In this document: piece after piece, positions 33,854 through 42,972 of the stretch
Numbering within the stretch: position 1 is the stretch's first letter
How the letters are laid out: each line of letters starts with the position of its first letter
Assembly (NCBI RefSeq): GCF_001636425.1
Contig: NZ_KV440953.1
Span: forward strand, 632,847 to 696,846
Reading direction: 5' to 3'
Origin: Heyndrickxia acidicola
Lineage (GTDB): Bacteria; Bacillota; Bacilli; Bacillales; Bacillaceae_C
Length of the DNA stretch: 64,000 bases
The notes under the pieces: model-generated
What the model was told of the DNA's origin: nothing
Databases searched by the model: none
Seen by the model: the letters and a program-made list of their open reading frames with translations, nothing else
Translations under genes and position numbers: made by a program

Positions 33854-34513
33854 ATGAGAGTTAAGCTTAAATGGATCTATAAAGGCCCTAAAACAGAGGC
33901 ATTGGTTTTTGAATCGGAATGGACGTCACAAAATGCAATGGAACGCATTTTGGAGGATCTCTTGCGTACCGGAAGAGCTGCAAATTTGACGGTAATAGAT
34001 GAAATGGGGAATGAGTGGAATCGAAAAGAATTTTTAAAATTAAAGGTAGTTCTTGAAGAAGAGCCTCATGATATTGTCGTTTTTTTTGATGGCGGTTATG
34101 ATCTTGAACAAGGAAAAGCAGGGCTTGGAATGGTAATATACTATCAAAAAGGTCAAAAAACATATAGAATTAGAAGCAATTCCATCCTGCAAGAACTGGA
34201 TTCAAATAACGAAGCAGAATATGCAGCTCTGTACAATGCCATCTTGTTGCTGGAGGAACTTGGTGTTAAACATACTCCTTGTTCGATTAAAGGAGATTCA
34301 CTTGGTGTGTTAAAACAGCTTGAGGGAGAATGGCCGTGTCTTGAGGAGAATTTAAACCGCTGGCTGGACCGAATTGAGAAAAAAATAAAGGAGCTGGGGT
34401 TAAAGGCCTCCTATACACCCATTTCAAGAAAAGAAAATAAAGAAGCGGATCAATTGGCCTCTCAGGCATTAAATAATAAAATCATTCATAGTCATGCTAC
34501 TATAACCGAATAA
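33854..34513 (+). CDS. ypeP: RNase H-like protein with N-terminal extension (YpeP-like)
   Basis: 219 residues from ATG 33854, behind AGGAGGAAAG. Residues about 1-75 form a separate alpha/beta domain (YKGPKTEALVFESEW). Residues about 80-210 are an RNase H/reverse-transcriptase-like domain: VVFFDGGYDLEQGKAG, SNNEAEYAAL, IKGDSLGVLK and KENKEADQLASQA supply the four acidic residues. Length and order fit B. subtilis YpeP next to ypdQ and ypeQ. Probable hybrid-RNA nuclease. Confidence 0.82.
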   Translation: MRVKLKWIYKGPKTEALVFESEWTSQNAMERILEDLLRTGRAANLTVIDEMGNEWNRKEFLKLKVVLEEEPHDIVVFFDGGYDLEQGKAGLGMVIYYQKGQKTYRIRSNSILQELDSNNEAEYAALYNAILLLEELGVKHTPCSIKGDSLGVLKQLEGEWPCLEENLNRWLDRIEKKIKELGLKASYTPISRKENKEADQLASQALNNKIIHSHATITE

Positions 34514-34541
34514 CCGTGTTAAAGATGAAAGGTCTGATTAA

Positions 34542-34721
34542 ATGAATCGAAAAGAAATAATAAAAGAATTGGATGAGGTACTTACAACATATTGTGAAGA
34601 CTGTCTGTTAAAAGCTCATTTTCGCAAGGAGAATGGGAAGAAATTTGCACACCGTTTTTGCATTTCGCAATGTACAGTGGGATCTAAATTAAAGGATTAT
34701 GGAGAAAAATTAAAATCATAA
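34542..34721 (+). CDS. ypeQ: YpeQ-like small zinc-finger protein
   Basis: 59 residues, 28 bases after the RNase H-like gene. Pattern CEDC at 18-21, then H26, H37, C40 and C44 (YCEDCLLKAHFR, AHRFCISQCTVGSKL), a compact finger of the type found in YpeQ. AAAGGTCTGATTA precedes ATG. Probably in an operon with the gene upstream; nucleic-acid binding is a guess. Confidence 0.75.
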   Translation: MNRKEIIKELDEVLTTYCEDCLLKAHFRKENGKKFAHRFCISQCTVGSKLKDYGEKLKS

Positions 34722-34860
34722 AGGCTGTTTTCATAGATTTTTGCTGACAGACATTTTTCTTTATTTTGCATCTCAACGATAAAAATTTAATGCCCCAGAA
34801 GGTTATGGCTATTTTCAAAAAACGAGCATTTATCAACATTGAAATTTAACACAGCCTAAT

Positions 34861-34892
34861 AAAAAAAGGCTGACATCAAAGTCAGCCTTGTT
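34861..34892 (-). terminator. cspD terminator
   Basis: On the minus strand GGCTGAC / GTCAGCC with a 6-nt loop and seven T residues, immediately after the cspD stop. The upstream bases 34725-34860 are a decayed family B flank ending TTTAACACAGCC. Confidence 0.85.
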
Positions 34893-34899
34893 CATATTA

Positions 34900-35157
<258 letters not shown>

Positions 35158-35263
35158 TTAATCGTGAATGTTTTCTGGTTGATCTGTTATTTTAGTAAGG
35201 CCATCCTAAATCGGGTTTTTTAAAGAAATAAGAAAACAATTCAGATAGATTAATGTTAGAAAT

Positions 35264-35292
35264 AGCATACAATATCCCATACGGTGAGTCAA
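35264..35292 (-). promoter_or_regulatory. cspD promoter with long 5' leader
   Basis: Minus strand: TTGACT (35292-35287), 17-nt spacer, TATGCT (35269-35264). Start of transcription near 35257 would leave about 150 nt before the ATG, usual for cold shock genes. The leader contains GGACAAATTGTCC, a short palindrome near 35140. Confidence 0.75.
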
Positions 35293-35444
35293 GAATTCAG
35301 CATCAATATTTTTTAATTTTTAGAATTAAATAATAATTTAAATTGAGTGAAAGGTGTGCAGTTTGGCATAAGAGTGTTTCCGCAAGAATTTGCTGCTTTA
35401 TCTTTATAAGATGCTGTGTTAACGTTTAATGTTGATAACTGCTC

Positions 35445-35497
35445 GTTTTTTAGCTCATTCGTGTGAAACGGCGTTTCACACGAATGAGCTAAAAAAC
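35445..35497 (+). repeat. Family B hairpin, copy B2 (perfect 26-bp inverted repeat)
   Basis: Arms 35445-35470 and 35472-35497 are perfectly complementary around a single G. The arms contain GCTCATT and GTGTGAAAC. Flanks AACTGCTC and AACAGCGTCC match copy B1. The three-hairpin interior is collapsed to one stem. The remaining parts of 35293-35828 show no gene. Confidence 0.85.
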
Positions 35498-35828
35498 AAC
35501 AGCGTCCTATAACAGAGCCTATAAGATAAAACTTTATGTTGTCAGTCATCGCATCATCTTTTCCTAAGATGTACAAATTCTAATACAAAATCTATTGTTG
35601 TAAAATAGAGACTATAGGTTTAAAATTCACCCTGTTTTCGAGTATTCTTGTACAAATCGGGCAATTATAGTAAACTTTACTATGATGATTGTATGTAAGG
35701 GGTTCAGTTACATAACCAGCTTAGGTACTTTTTGTTATAAAGCATTTATTTACACATGAATACTGAAAAGTTTTTTGGCTAGAAAGCCGGTACTTATTAA
35801 TGTTTTAAGGTTTAATGGGGGTTAAGGG

Positions 35829-36254
35829 ATGCCAACACCAAGTATGGAAGATTATATTGAACAAATTTATTTATTAATTGAGAATAAAGGATATGCGCGG
35901 GTTTCAGATATAGCTGAAGCGCTGTCTGTCCATCCCTCTTCCGTTACAAAAATGGTACAGAAACTGGATAAAGATGATTATCTTGTTTATGAAAAGTATA
36001 GAGGATTGGTGCTGACGTCAAAAGGGAAAAAGGTTGGTAAGCGTTTAGTGGACCGCCATGATTTATTGGAGCAATTTCTCAATATGATTGGGGTTGCTGA
36101 AGAAAATATCTATCAGGATGTTGAAGGAATTGAGCATCACTTAAGCTGGAATTCTATTGACCGCATCGGTGATTTATTGCAATTTTTCGAGGAAAATCCA
36201 GATCAAATTAAAACATTGAAGCTGATACAGCAAAGAAATGAAGAAGGAATATAG
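35829..36254 (+). CDS. mntR: Manganese-responsive transcriptional regulator MntR
   Basis: 141 residues, DtxR family. N-terminal winged helix ([22 protein letters not shown]) and dimerisation domain. All six metal ligands of B. subtilis MntR are present at the same positions: D8, E11, H77, E99, E102 and H103. It represses Mn(II) uptake genes when Mn is plentiful. GGGGGTTAAGG precedes ATG. No transporter gene adjoins. Confidence 0.96.
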   Translation: MPTPSMEDYIEQIYLLIENKGYARVSDIAEALSVHPSSVTKMVQKLDKDDYLVYEKYRGLVLTSKGKKVGKRLVDRHDLLEQFLNMIGVAEENIYQDVEGIEHHLSWNSIDRIGDLLQFFEENPDQIKTLKLIQQRNEEGI

Positions 36255-36256
36255 AA

Positions 36257-36283
36257 AGAACCGTTATGAAACGGTTCTTTTTT
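36257..36283 (+). terminator. mntR terminator
   Basis: AGAACCGTT / AACGGTTCT stem, short loop, TTTTTT. Confidence 0.85.
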
Positions 36284-36378
36284 GAAGGAAAAAGTATAAA
36301 ATTTTTTATTATATGTTACTTATCGTTGTAGGCTCTGTCTAGCTCCAGCGAGTATCGGCTAAAGGATTTTTTTTCATG

Positions 36379-36435
36379 TTAGTTCATTCCTTTGAAACGG
36401 CCGTTTCACACCCTTTCAAAAAGGAAATGAACTAA
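36379..36435 (+). repeat. Family B hairpin, copy B3
   Basis: Outer TTAGTTCATT / AATGAACTAA, inner perfect palindrome GAAACGGCCGTTTC (36394-36407) and a small CTTTC/AAAAAGG arm. A family D fragment (GTCTAGCTCCAGCGAGTATCGGC) lies just upstream at 36338-36360. Confidence 0.75.
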
Positions 36436-36473
36436 AAAAAGCAGTTATTACTATATATTTTGACAAAGACAAT

Positions 36474-36692
36474 CTAAAAAATTGGAGGATATTCCAAAAA
36501 GTCCTCATCTCCATCCTGCGCATTAGCCAGATGCACGGCACCGTTGGAATCTTTCTCTATTGTTATTCCGCTTAATAGTCTGTTTTCTGCTTCAATTAAG
36601 GCTTTTTGGTAAGAGATGATTCGTCCCTGTGACGTCTGGAAGCTAACAATATCTCCATGAAGGTTTCTTTGTACTTTTTCAATGCTTTCCAT
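36474..36692 (-). CDS. DUF3892-like small protein
   Basis: 72 residues; AAAAGGAG precedes ATG at 36692. Pattern HGDIVSFQTSQGRIISYQKALIEAENRLLSG followed by a strand and an acidic end (DGDEDFLEYPPIF) resembles DUF3892, a small beta-rich domain of unknown function found across Bacillales. Monocistronic between repeats. Confidence 0.65.
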   Translation of the reverse strand: MESIEKVQRNLHGDIVSFQTSQGRIISYQKALIEAENRLLSGITIEKDSNGAVHLANAQDGDEDFLEYPPIF

Positions 36693-36824
36693 TCTTTTAT
36701 TCTCCTTTTTCTCAGACTTAATTCCACTCCAATCAAAATCATGGAGGTTTAGCAGATCCTTTTTTAAAAAATAGCTCTGTTAAAAAGCAATGCGAGTTTT
36801 AAACCTATGTTGATTTGAGCAGAT

Positions 36825-36930
36825 ACGCAAAACTTCTGCTAAGTATAGTGGGAGTGACCCCGCAGGAGCATGCGGCGAGGAGGCTCCCCTGCCACCCGAT
36901 GAAAGCGAGTGCCTGCAGCAGAAATCAACA
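36825..36930 (+). repeat. Family C dispersed repeat, copy C2
   Basis: ACTTCTGCTAAGTATAGTGG, CCCCGCAGGAGCATGCGG, CGAGGAGGCTCCCC, AAAGCGAGTGCCTGCAGC and a final AAATCAACA. With a family A core fragment at 37019-37065 it fills most of 36693-37147. Confidence 0.65.
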
Positions 36931-37147
36931 CACAAGATTAACAAAGCCAAAAAATAATATTTCATTAGTTTTCTACATCTGAGTAAAAAACAAACATGTA
37001 ATGTTAAATTTTTGCTCTGTTGCCGTGAAGGCAGACAACACACGGAATAATCCTTTGAAAGTAGGTAGCCAAAATCATAAGGCAGATAAACAGTGCCATT
37101 TTTCAAGAGTTACAGTAAGAAACAAAAATTGAATTGGGAGGATATGT

Positions 37148-37834
37148 ATGAATCGTTTTTCCTGGAGTGAAGCAGCAAAAACACAATGGGATGAAAAGGC
37201 AGATGACTGGCATGCAGCAAGCAAAAACAATTGGACAAAGGGCAGCCGAAAAGAAATTGTCCCTTTTATAAAACAGTACATTCCAGTGGGGTCTGTAGCA
37301 GATATGGGGTGTGGTGATGGCTACGGTTCACTTTTGCTTAGCCGGGAAGGATATAAGGTTACCGGAATAGATCTCTCAAAGGAAATGATTGACAAAGCAA
37401 GGCTGTACGAAAAACAAATGCAGTCAAACCATCCAATGTTTTTAGAAGGCTCTTTCACAAATACGTCCTTTCCTGAAGAGTCATTTGACGCTGTAATGGC
37501 GATAAATTCATTAGAGTGGATTGAATTTCCTTTAGATGGGCTTAATGAAATGAAAAGAATTGTAAGGAAAGGAGGATTTGGGTGCTTTGCCATACTGGGA
37601 CCTACAGCTATGCCAAGGATCAATAGCTATAAAAGATTAGTGGGCACCGATGTTATCTGCAATACCATGATGCCATGGGAATTTGAAAGACTGGCAACGG
37701 AGACAGGATGGGAGAAAACAGCGGAAAAGCATGTTTTTAAAAGAGGGGTTGATCCTCAGATGCTGAAGGACCTCTCGAATGAATTAAAGCAGGCCCTAAC
37801 TTTTTTGACGATTTTTATGTTTAAAAGAATATAA
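37148..37834 (+). CDS. Class I SAM-dependent methyltransferase
   Basis: 228 residues; GGGAGGATATGT precedes ATG. SAM-binding motif I VADMGCGDGYGS (about 50-61), motif II GIDLSKEMI, acidic SFDAVMAINSLEW, then KRIVRKGGFGC. The order is typical of the Methyltransf_11 group acting on small molecules. Substrate unknown. Isolated gene with a terminator at 37853. Confidence 0.85.
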   Translation: MNRFSWSEAAKTQWDEKADDWHAASKNNWTKGSRKEIVPFIKQYIPVGSVADMGCGDGYGSLLLSREGYKVTGIDLSKEMIDKARLYEKQMQSNHPMFLEGSFTNTSFPEESFDAVMAINSLEWIEFPLDGLNEMKRIVRKGGFGCFAILGPTAMPRINSYKRLVGTDVICNTMMPWEFERLATETGWEKTAEKHVFKRGVDPQMLKDLSNELKQALTFLTIFMFKRI

Positions 37835-37852
37835 CTGATACAACAGTTTATT

Positions 37853-37884
37853 GGCATATTTCTTCATAGGATATGCTTTTTCCT
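37853..37884 (+). terminator. Terminator after methyltransferase
   Basis: GCATAT / ATATGC stem with an 11-nt loop followed by TTTTT. Confidence 0.6.
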
Positions 37885-38016
37885 CATTCATAAGGGGTGT
37901 TATTTTCGAATTTTCGTGTAGGAATCACGTAGTGAAGGATACCCTTTTGCACTTTTTTTGTATATAATGAAATCATTTATATAGTTAGCATGGCGGTCAT
38001 TTTTGGAGGGAAGAAA

Positions 38017-39702
38017 ATGTCAAATGAAAAAGTAATATCGGATATTGAAATTGCCCAAAAGGCTGCATTGCTGCCAGTTGGTGCAATTGCTGCAAAGCTT
38101 GGTTTAAGCGAAGACGATATTGAGTTTTACGGAAAATATAAAGCAAAGATATCATTCGAAAAAATGAAAGAGGTTGAATCTCAGCCTGAAGGAAAACTTA
38201 TTCTTGTTACTTCAATTAATCCTACTCCCGCCGGTGAAGGGAAGTCAACAGTCACCATCGGATTAGGAGATGCACTTCAGCAACTTGGAAAAAAAACGAT
38301 GATTGCTCTAAGGGAGCCTTCTCTTGGACCAACCATGGGAATGAAGGGCGGAGCAGCTGGCGGAGGGTACTCCCAGGTCGTACCTATGGAAGAAATAAAT
38401 CTGCATTTTACAGGTGACATTCATGCGATCACAACTGCTAACAATGCATTATCTGCTTTATTAGATAACCATATTCATCAGGGGAATGAGCTGCAAGTGG
38501 ATCAGCGCAGAATATTGTGGAAACGGGCAGTGGATTTAAACGACCGTGCCCTTCGCCAAATTGTGGTAGGACTTGGAGGACCAGGCCAGGGAGTCCCACG
38601 TGAAGACGGATTTGATATCACTGTTGCTTCTGAAATAATGGCAGTTTTATGCTTAGCGGCTGATTTACAGGATTTAAAAAAGAGATTGTCAAGAATGGTC
38701 ATTGCCTATAACATACATAAACAACCTATTACGGTTAAAGATCTGGGAGTGGAAGGTGCTCTTACGCTCCTTTTGAAAGATGCGCTTAAACCTAATCTTG
38801 TCCAATCGATTGAACATACTCCAGCTTTTGTGCATGGCGGCCCATTTGCCAACATCGCTCATGGCTGCAACAGTGTTATCGCTACTAAGACCGCTTTAAA
38901 GCTTGCCGATTATGTTGTAACAGAGGCGGGTTTCGGAGCAGATTTAGGTGCCGAGAAGTTTTTAGACATTAAGTCAAGGGCCGCGGGGCTTTCTCCTTCA
39001 GCCGTAGTCATTGTGGCAACGATTCGTGCATTAAAAATGCATGGGGGAGTTGCTAAAGACGAGCTTCAAAAAGAGAATGTATCCGCGTTGGAAAAAGGCC
39101 TGGAGAATCTTAAGAAGCATACTGAAACAATCGGCCACTTCAATCTGCCTTTTGTAGTTGCAATCAACCGCTTCTCTAGTGACAAGGATTCGGAAATTAC
39201 TTTGTTAAAGGAATGGTGCCAAAAGCATTCCATTTCTGTTTCTCTCACAGAAGTATGGGGAAAAGGCGGAAAAGGGGGATTGGATTTGGGGGAAAAGGTT
39301 CTTGAGGCAATTCAAAATAATTCAGGCACGTTTTCCTTCTTATACGATGAAGATCTACCTTTGGATGAAAAAATAAGAACAATTGTACAAAAGGTATACG
39401 GAGGCAGGCATGTTGAATTTTCTGTAAAGGCCTCACAGCAGCTGAAACAATTTAACGATATAGGGTGGAGCCATTTACCAGTTTGTATGGCGAAAACCCA
39501 ATATTCCCTTTCTGATGATCCTGTAAAGCTGGGGCGGCCTTGTGATTTTACAATTCACGTAAGGGAAATGAAACCCAAGCTTGGAGCAGGGTTTATTGTG
39601 GTTCTAACCGGCGAAGTTATGACAATGCCTGGCTTGCCGAAAAAACCTGCAGCATATCAAATGGATGTGTCAGAAGAAGGTAAAGCAATAGGTTTATTTT
39701 AA
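38017..39702 (+). CDS. fhs: Formate--tetrahydrofolate ligase
   Basis: 561 residues from ATG 38017 (GGAGGGAAG upstream); an in-frame ATG at 37990 lacks a ribosome site. P-loop [10 protein letters not shown] near 67-76, family signatures [22 protein letters not shown]-type (about 98-118) and [19 protein letters not shown] near the C-terminus. It makes 10-formyl-THF from formate, THF and ATP, feeding purine and formyl-Met synthesis. Thymidylate synthase and DHFR occur at 47228-48513, so one-carbon genes are frequent here but not one operon. Confidence 0.97.
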   Translation: MSNEKVISDIEIAQKAALLPVGAIAAKLGLSEDDIEFYGKYKAKISFEKMKEVESQPEGKLILVTSINPTPAGEGKSTVTIGLGDALQQLGKKTMIALREPSLGPTMGMKGGAAGGGYSQVVPMEEINLHFTGDIHAITTANNALSALLDNHIHQGNELQVDQRRILWKRAVDLNDRALRQIVVGLGGPGQGVPREDGFDITVASEIMAVLCLAADLQDLKKRLSRMVIAYNIHKQPITVKDLGVEGALTLLLKDALKPNLVQSIEHTPAFVHGGPFANIAHGCNSVIATKTALKLADYVVTEAGFGADLGAEKFLDIKSRAAGLSPSAVVIVATIRALKMHGGVAKDELQKENVSALEKGLENLKKHTETIGHFNLPFVVAINRFSSDKDSEITLLKEWCQKHSISVSLTEVWGKGGKGGLDLGEKVLEAIQNNSGTFSFLYDEDLPLDEKIRTIVQKVYGGRHVEFSVKASQQLKQFNDIGWSHLPVCMAKTQYSLSDDPVKLGRPCDFTIHVREMKPKLGAGFIVVLTGEVMTMPGLPKKPAAYQMDVSEEGKAIGLF

Positions 39703-39812
39703 GGTCATATGCATTGATTGGAAAGATACGAGAAAACAGGGGGCTGCATCATTCTCCCTGTTTTCTTGATTATTAGAATGAAGACCAAAAAAGAGACAGG
39801 AGGTAAATATGG

Positions 39813-40322
39813 ATGTATGATCCTACTGCGTTCGATAATATGAAAGTCGTTTTGGATGGAGCTGCGTATGATTTGGATATGAGCGGTGAAGCGGTTGTAA
39901 AGGGCAGGAAAGATCTGATTGATCTTGCCACGATGTCAAGGAATTTTAGCATAAGAATCGCCCTCACTCACTTTTCCAATGTTTCGGCAGAGATTCGGGT
40001 CGATTCAACTCTGGAACATATTGCTGCAGAGCTTCTCCCTGCAGTTGGTCATTTGGACCAAGGGGCTTATGTTACAATTGAATTCTCCTGGCATGTAAAT
40101 CAAAATCAGTCCCTCTCATACAGCCAATTAATAAAACAGCTGTGGGGACCGGAGAGAATCTATGAAGAAATTGAAAGAGTATCTTCTCACAATGGAGAAA
40201 GCAAGGCTCTCATTGTTTCTTTTAACCGATTATTTACAGAAGCTATGATGGATGACCTGCTGGATGTGCTTCATCATGTAGTCAAAACCCTTCAAAAGTT
40301 GGATTACCGATTTTTTGACTGA
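39813..40322 (+). CDS. Conserved hypothetical protein
   Basis: 169 residues; AGGAGG lies 8 nt before ATG 39813. Alpha/beta with no membrane segment: VVLDGAAYDLDMSGEAVVKG, IRIALTHFSNVSAEIRVD, VTIEFSWHVNQNQS, and a helical end (MMDDLLDVLHHVVKTLQKL). I do not recognise the family. It lies upstream of the ypgQ-like gene with 86 bases between, possibly co-transcribed. Confidence 0.7.
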   Translation: MYDPTAFDNMKVVLDGAAYDLDMSGEAVVKGRKDLIDLATMSRNFSIRIALTHFSNVSAEIRVDSTLEHIAAELLPAVGHLDQGAYVTIEFSWHVNQNQSLSYSQLIKQLWGPERIYEEIERVSSHNGESKALIVSFNRLFTEAMMDDLLDVLHHVVKTLQKLDYRFFD

Positions 40323-40408
40323 AAGATAATAGACCCTTATGATAAATATACATGTCCAAACTTTCCCACGAGGATTCATGTTAAAATGAAAGGGAGGGGG
40401 AGACTCTT

Positions 40409-41068
40409 ATGGAATTATTGATTCAGAAAGCAGAGGAATTTGTACATAACGAGCTTGGAAAGGATTCAAGCGGTCATGATTGGTTCCACATTGACCGTGT
40501 CAGAAAGCTGGCGAATTACATACGTCAAAAAGAAGATGCTGGTGACGCTTTTATCATTGAAATGGCTGCTCTCCTCCATGATATCACAGATGAAAAGCTG
40601 AATGACACAAGGGAAATAGGGGAACAAAAGCTTCATGATTTCCTGTTGTCAATACCGCTTACGGAAATTCAACGGAAGCATATTGAAGAGATTATCCAGA
40701 CAATCTCCTTTAAGGGAGGCAATGAATCAGAGCTTCAGTCGATTGAGGCAAGAATTGTTCGAGACGCAGATCGGCTTGATGCTATTGGTGCAATAGGGAT
40801 TGCAAGAACCTTTGCTTATGGAGGGAAAGCAGGAAGCCCCGTATATAATCCGGAAGCTGGTGTAAGAGTACGGATGAGTGTTGAGGAATATCGAAATGGA
40901 AAATCCTCTTCCATTCACCACTTTTATGAAAAACTGCTTTTGTTAAAAGACCGCATGCATACCAAAACGGCAAAGGAGCTTGCTGAGCAGCGGCATCAAT
41001 TTATGGGAGATTTTTTATCGCAATTTTATAAAGAATGGAATGGTCAATATGAGGTCTCTGACAGTTGA
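40409..41068 (+). CDS. ypgQ: HD-domain phosphohydrolase (YpgQ-like)
   Basis: 219 residues; GGGAGGGGG before ATG. HD motif LLHDITD (H57, D58) with further ligands H27 (GHDWFHIDRV) and D119/D121 (IVRDADRLDAIG). B. subtilis YpgQ is a metal-dependent (d)NTP pyrophosphohydrolase-type enzyme of similar length. The C-terminus overlaps the start of the ABC-F gene by some 20-30 bases, suggesting coupled expression. Confidence 0.88.
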   Translation: MELLIQKAEEFVHNELGKDSSGHDWFHIDRVRKLANYIRQKEDAGDAFIIEMAALLHDITDEKLNDTREIGEQKLHDFLLSIPLTEIQRKHIEEIIQTISFKGGNESELQSIEARIVRDADRLDAIGAIGIARTFAYGGKAGSPVYNPEAGVRVRMSVEEYRNGKSSSIHHFYEKLLLLKDRMHTKTAKELAEQRHQFMGDFLSQFYKEWNGQYEVSDS

Positions 41069-42935
41069 AGATGTAACAAAATCATACGGTGAAAAACAAC
41101 TGTTTAAAGGAATTTCATTTCACATAGAAGAAAAAGAACGAATTGGTTTAATCGGTGTGAATGGAACCGGAAAATCCAGCCTGTTAAAAATCATTGCCAA
41201 GATCGATGACCCGGACTCCGGTCAAATGATTCACCCTAATGATTATGCAATTGCTTATTTATCACAAAATCCAAATCTGAATTTGGATTTAACCATATTA
41301 GAACAGGTATTCCAAAGTAAAGCACCTGTCATTACATTATTAAAGCAATATGAAGAGGCTCTCATACAGCTAGAAAAGGACCCTTCAAACACCGGTCTTC
41401 AGGAAAACTATTTTAACATACAACGGCAAATGGATGCTGCAAATGCATGGGATGCCAGCTCTAATGCCAAAACGATTTTGTCGAAGCTGGGAATTCAGGA
41501 ATTCTCCAAAAGAATAGCTGAATTATCAGGAGGGCAAAAGAAACGTGTGGCATTAGCCCAGGTGTTGATTGAGACACCAGAGCTTTTAATACTGGATGAA
41601 CCTACTAACCACCTTGATTATGAAACCATTAAGTGGCTTGAGGATTACCTTGGAAAATATGCTGGTGCAGTACTTCTTGTAACGCATGACCGGTATTTCT
41701 TGGATCATGTGACAAACAGGATATTTGAATTGGATCATGGAAGGCTTTATTCCTATAAGGGGAATTATCAAGCTTTTATGGAAGGAAAGGCTCTTAGAAT
41801 AGAAGAGGAAACGAAGGCTGAAGCAAAGCGGGAAAATTTGTACAGGCGTGAGCTTGCCTGGATACGCAGAGGAGCGAAAGCAAGGTCGACAAAACAAAAA
41901 GCAAGAATTCAGCGATTTAATAATTTAGAATCAAATCTGGGTAATCTTGCACAAAGAGAAAATGTGGATATTTCGCTTCAAGGCAGCCGCCTCGGGAAAC
42001 AGGTTTTTGAATTTAAGCACGCTTATAAGTCATTCGATGAACGACCGATACTCTCTGATTTTAACTGGCTCATCAAGCCTGGAGACAGAATTGGAATTGT
42101 AGGGAAAAACGGCAGCGGAAAATCTACGCTTATGAATTTATTAGCAGGTAATTTAACTCTTGACCAAGGAGAGCTGATTATTGGACAAACGGTTAAAATT
42201 GCTTATTATAAACAAGAGAATGAAGAACTGGATGAAAACAAACGAATGATTGAGTATATTCGTGAATTCGGGGAAGTAGTGACTACGAAGGAAGGGGAAA
42301 CCATTTCTGCCACCCAGATGCTGGAGCGTTTTTTATTTGAAGCATCAGCACACGGCACCCCGATCCGCAAGCTTTCAGGCGGCGAGAAGAGAAGACTTTA
42401 TTTATTGAAGCTTTTAATGGGTAAGCCAAATGTTCTGCTATTGGATGAACCAACCAATGATTTGGATACAGAAACATTAACCGTTCTTGAGGATTATTTA
42501 GAAACATTTCCGGGAGTCGTCATTTCGGTATCTCACGATCGTTACTTTTTGGATAAATCCACTGAGCAGCTGATCATTTTTAAAGGAAACAGCATCATTG
42601 ACCATTACTACGGTTCATATAGTGATTATTTAACGGAAACAGCTCTTCAGCAGGAACCGAAAAAAGAAAAAATCAAGCCTGCTGATTCTCTTTCCAAACA
42701 GGAAGAACCTAAGAAGAAAAGAATGACGTATAAGGAAAAGCTTGAGTGGGAAAGCATTGATGACAAAATTCTGGAAACGGAAGAGAAGATTGAGGCCCTT
42801 CAAAATGAGTTGAATTCGATTGGCAGTGACTTTGAAAGGGCTCAATCCATAATGGAAGAAATGAATCAGCAAAATGAACTTTTAGAAGAGTTAATAGAGA
42901 GGTGGAGCTATCTTTCTGAAGTAGCAGAGGGATAA
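41049..42935 (+). CDS. ABC-F ATPase (YfmR/Uup-like)
   Basis: 628 residues from ATG 41049; ATG 41040 is an alternative, and both lie inside the end of ypgQ. Two ATPase domains: Walker A GVNGTGKSS and GKNGSGKST, signatures LSGGQKKR and LSGGEKRR, Walker B LLILDEPTNHLD and VLLLDEPTNDLD. No membrane domain. The linker between them is basic (RRGAKARSTKQKARIQRF) and the C-terminus ends in a coiled coil (about 560-625), as in YfmR/Uup. These proteins act on the ribosome, relieving stalls. Not a resistance determinant by sequence. Confidence 0.9.
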   Translation: MRSLTVEDVTKSYGEKQLFKGISFHIEEKERIGLIGVNGTGKSSLLKIIAKIDDPDSGQMIHPNDYAIAYLSQNPNLNLDLTILEQVFQSKAPVITLLKQYEEALIQLEKDPSNTGLQENYFNIQRQMDAANAWDASSNAKTILSKLGIQEFSKRIAELSGGQKKRVALAQVLIETPELLILDEPTNHLDYETIKWLEDYLGKYAGAVLLVTHDRYFLDHVTNRIFELDHGRLYSYKGNYQAFMEGKALRIEEETKAEAKRENLYRRELAWIRRGAKARSTKQKARIQRFNNLESNLGNLAQRENVDISLQGSRLGKQVFEFKHAYKSFDERPILSDFNWLIKPGDRIGIVGKNGSGKSTLMNLLAGNLTLDQGELIIGQTVKIAYYKQENEELDENKRMIEYIREFGEVVTTKEGETISATQMLERFLFEASAHGTPIRKLSGGEKRRLYLLKLLMGKPNVLLLDEPTNDLDTETLTVLEDYLETFPGVVISVSHDRYFLDKSTEQLIIFKGNSIIDHYYGSYSDYLTETALQQEPKKEKIKPADSLSKQEEPKKKRMTYKEKLEWESIDDKILETEEKIEALQNELNSIGSDFERAQSIMEEMNQQNELLEELIERWSYLSEVAEG

Positions 42936-42972
42936 GCTAATCAGCCAGACCTTAGAGAAAGGTGGATAAAAT

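Noticed and set aside
35313-35576. Minus-strand 87-codon frame upstream of mntR
   Set aside because: It is read through the perfect 26-bp palindrome; no homology-like features.
36780-37281. Minus-strand frames between the DUF3892-like and methyltransferase genes
   Set aside because: They consist of repeat C and A sequence or antisense of the methyltransferase gene start; no ribosome sites.
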